Source of the DNA: Thermoprotei archaeon
Lineage (GTDB): Archaea; Thermoproteota; Thermoprotei; QMSL01; B3-G16
DNA length: 6,137 bases
Assembly: GCA_021158375.1 (NCBI GenBank)
Contig: JAGGUS010000191.1
Span: 1-6,137 of the forward strand
Reading direction: 5' to 3'
Part shown: one piece after another, positions 5,149-6,137 of the stretch
Layout: every line of letters begins with the position of its first letter
How positions within the stretch are numbered: position 1 is the stretch's first letter
Translations under genes and position numbers: made by a program
Notes under the pieces: generated by a model
What the model was told of the DNA's origin: nothing
Seen by the model: the letters and a program-made list of their open reading frames with translations, nothing else
Database searches by the model: none

Positions 5149-5754
5149 GTGAAAGGCATTATCTTAAGCTTGGCTAGAAGAAGGAAATCAATTCGACGTT
5201 ATAAGAACAAAGCCTTTAGCGTCGAGAAGATACTTTATGCCATTAGAGCGGCCATAGAGGCCCCTTCAGGAGCAAATCAGCAACCATGGAGATTCATTAT
5301 TGTTGATGACCCGCAAATTAAGATACGGATTAGGGAGATATGCGAGAAGGGAGAGAAGGAGTTCTATGCTAAAGTCAGTGGTGAGTTAAAGGAGTGGCTA
5401 ATAAAAAGAGGCTTCACGTGGAAGAAGCCATTCCTGACAGAGGCACCATACTTGATAGTAGTTTTGACAAATATGACTAAGCTTTATGCAGTGGAGAGCA
5501 CCTGGCTTTCAATAGGCTACCTATTGTTGGCTCTAGAGGAGGAAGGATTAGCATCATTAACGTACACGCCACCAAATCCTAAAGATGTAATGACCCTATT
5601 AGGAGTGCCAAGTAATTTCGAGTTACAAGCGATTATACCTGTTGGATTGCCTGCTGAGGATAAACAAAAGGAGTCCAGGAAGGGATTACATGAAGTGGTA
5701 TATCATAACGTATGGGGCAGTAAGATGAATATTGCGTCTACTACGTCTCCTTAA
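5149..5754 (+). CDS. Nitroreductase-family flavoprotein (FMN-dependent)
   Basis: This 201-residue protein is full length for the family. These enzymes bind FMN as homodimers and use NAD(P)H, or another donor, to reduce nitro groups, quinones, enones or halogenated aromatics. The N-terminal signature RRRKSIRRYKN (10-20) matches the FMN phosphate/ribityl-binding 'RRSxRxY/F' element. EAPSGANQQPWRFIIVDD (37-54) is the classic 'AxSxxNxQPWxF' FMN motif. The central part WKKPFLTEAPYLIVVLTN (91-108), followed by a helix STWLSIGYLLLALEEEGLAS (117-136), TPPNP (140-144) and IIPVGLPAED (162-171), completes the fold. The 'FLTEAPYLIVV' segment recalls the BluB/iodotyrosine-deiodinase branch, but specific residues for those reactions cannot be confirmed. 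No membrane segment is present. The GTG at 5149 fits a leaderless transcript. The true substrate is unknown. Confidence 0.85.
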   Translation: MKGIILSLARRRKSIRRYKNKAFSVEKILYAIRAAIEAPSGANQQPWRFIIVDDPQIKIRIREICEKGEKEFYAKVSGELKEWLIKRGFTWKKPFLTEAPYLIVVLTNMTKLYAVESTWLSIGYLLLALEEEGLASLTYTPPNPKDVMTLLGVPSNFELQAIIPVGLPAEDKQKESRKGLHEVVYHNVWGSKMNIASTTSP

Positions 5755-5785
5755 CGTAAACATAACCCTTAAGAAAATAATACCT

Positions 5786-5794
5786 CTTATATAG
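5786..5794 (+). promoter_or_regulatory. Promoter of the Fe-S protein gene
   Basis: CTTATATAG lies about 29 bases before the ATG at 5819, giving a transcript start near 5815-5817 and a nearly leaderless mRNA. An upstream ATG at 5811 opens only a four-codon frame ending in TAA (5823-5825). It would lie outside the message if the predicted start is right. GGGGTAGGT (5799-5807) looks like a Shine-Dalgarno site but would also be outside. Confidence 0.5.
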
Positions 5795-5818
5795 GGATGG
5801 GGTAGGTATAATGCGCCA

Positions 5819-6137
5819 ATGGTAAGAAAGATCATTGTAGATCCCTCTAAGTGTGTTGGTTGCAGATACTGTGAGCTCTGGTGTTCTTATAAGCATGAAG
5901 GTGTGTTTAGCGTAACTCTTTCTAGGATAATTATAGTCAAAGATGATAGAATAGGTCTAGATTATCCTATAGTTTGTAGAATGTGCAATCCTGCACCATG
6001 CGTTGAATCATGTCCTAATGATGCTTTAATACAAGGGAAGGATGGCATTATAAGGGTTATAGACGTTAAATGTACTGGCTGTGGCTTATGTGTAAGGGCA
6101 TGTCAATATGGAGCTATAAGACTAAGCCCTAAGCTAA
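5819..6137 (+). CDS. Multi-cluster [4Fe-4S] electron-transfer protein, HycB/DmsB-like, 3' partial
   Basis: This is the first 106 codons of a ferredoxin-like electron-transfer subunit running off the window. Twelve cysteines fall in three blocks: CVGCRYCELWC (Cys12, 15, 18, 22), CRMCNPAPCVESCP (Cys53, 56, 61, 65) and CTGCGLCVRAC (Cys85, 88, 91, 95). That is enough for three [4Fe-4S] clusters so far, with the interleaved cysteine sharing usual in the HycB/NrfC/DmsB group. The second block, C-x2-C-x4-C-x3-C, is typical of this group. No twin-arginine signal is present, so the protein should be cytoplasmic. Such subunits pass electrons to molybdenum or tungsten oxidoreductases, including aldehyde ferredoxin oxidoreductases, or to hydrogenases. 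The partner is probably encoded beyond the window. The broken molybdoenzyme next door is a possible former partner, but it is on the opposite strand behind the nitroreductase gene, so the link is weak. Confidence 0.85.
   Translation, partial: MVRKIIVDPSKCVGCRYCELWCSYKHEGVFSVTLSRIIIVKDDRIGLDYPIVCRMCNPAPCVESCPNDALIQGKDGIIRVIDVKCTGCGLCVRACQYGAIRLSPKL

Noticed and set aside
5811..5825. Four-codon upstream ORF (ATG to TAA) overlapping the Fe-S protein start as a translational control element
   Set aside because: The TATA box predicts transcription starting near 5815-5817, which would leave this ATG outside the mRNA.

Overview
The window reads as an AT-rich stretch of a thermophilic archaeal chromosome, most likely a member of the Thermoproteota (crenarchaea). 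The basis is TATA-box promoters about 25 bases ahead of start codons, leaderless or nearly leaderless genes, frequent GTG/TTG starts, a VapBC pair, an archaeal-type retropepsin-like protein and a CBS-HPF fusion protein. No species can be named from sequence alone, and no rRNA, tRNA, CRISPR array or intact insertion element was seen.

Left part (1-954, + strand): the last 64 codons of a probable bactofilin-like (polymer-forming) protein, then a two-gene toxin-antitoxin operon. The AbrB-fold antitoxin VapB (303-560) and the PIN-domain ribonuclease VapC (541-954) overlap by 20 bases, and the vapC ribosome-binding site lies in a small hairpin. VapC ends one base from the end of a convergent gene.

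Middle part (956-4330, - strand): a 383-residue protein with four CBS motifs and a C-terminal HPF/S30AE-like domain, probably a ligand-sensing ribosome hibernation factor (956-2107). It has a promoter flanked by a perfect inverted repeat. Next is a tightly overlapping pair: a ribbon-helix-helix protein with a DUF5678-like C-terminal half (2662-3057) and a retropepsin-like aspartic protease-family protein (2279-2698). Upstream on the same strand, with its own promoter, is a 12-helix MFS-type permease (3146-4330).

Right part (4439-6137): the relic of a molybdopterin (DMSO reductase family) oxidoreductase on the - strand. It keeps only the N-terminal [4Fe-4S] motif region and the C-terminal cofactor-binding domain; the large centre has been deleted, and an in-frame TGA and a frameshift are also present. 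Divergent from it, on the + strand, are a nitroreductase-family flavoprotein (5149-5754) and the start of a multi-cluster [4Fe-4S] electron-transfer protein (5819 to the window end), each behind its own TATA box and essentially leaderless.

Two themes recur. One is growth arrest and stress control: VapBC next to a CBS-HPF protein, and an RHH/protease pair that may be a regulatory module. The other is redox metabolism, with one oxidoreductase lost beside a flavoprotein and an Fe-S protein that look intact as far as they can be read. The functional links between neighbours are inference.
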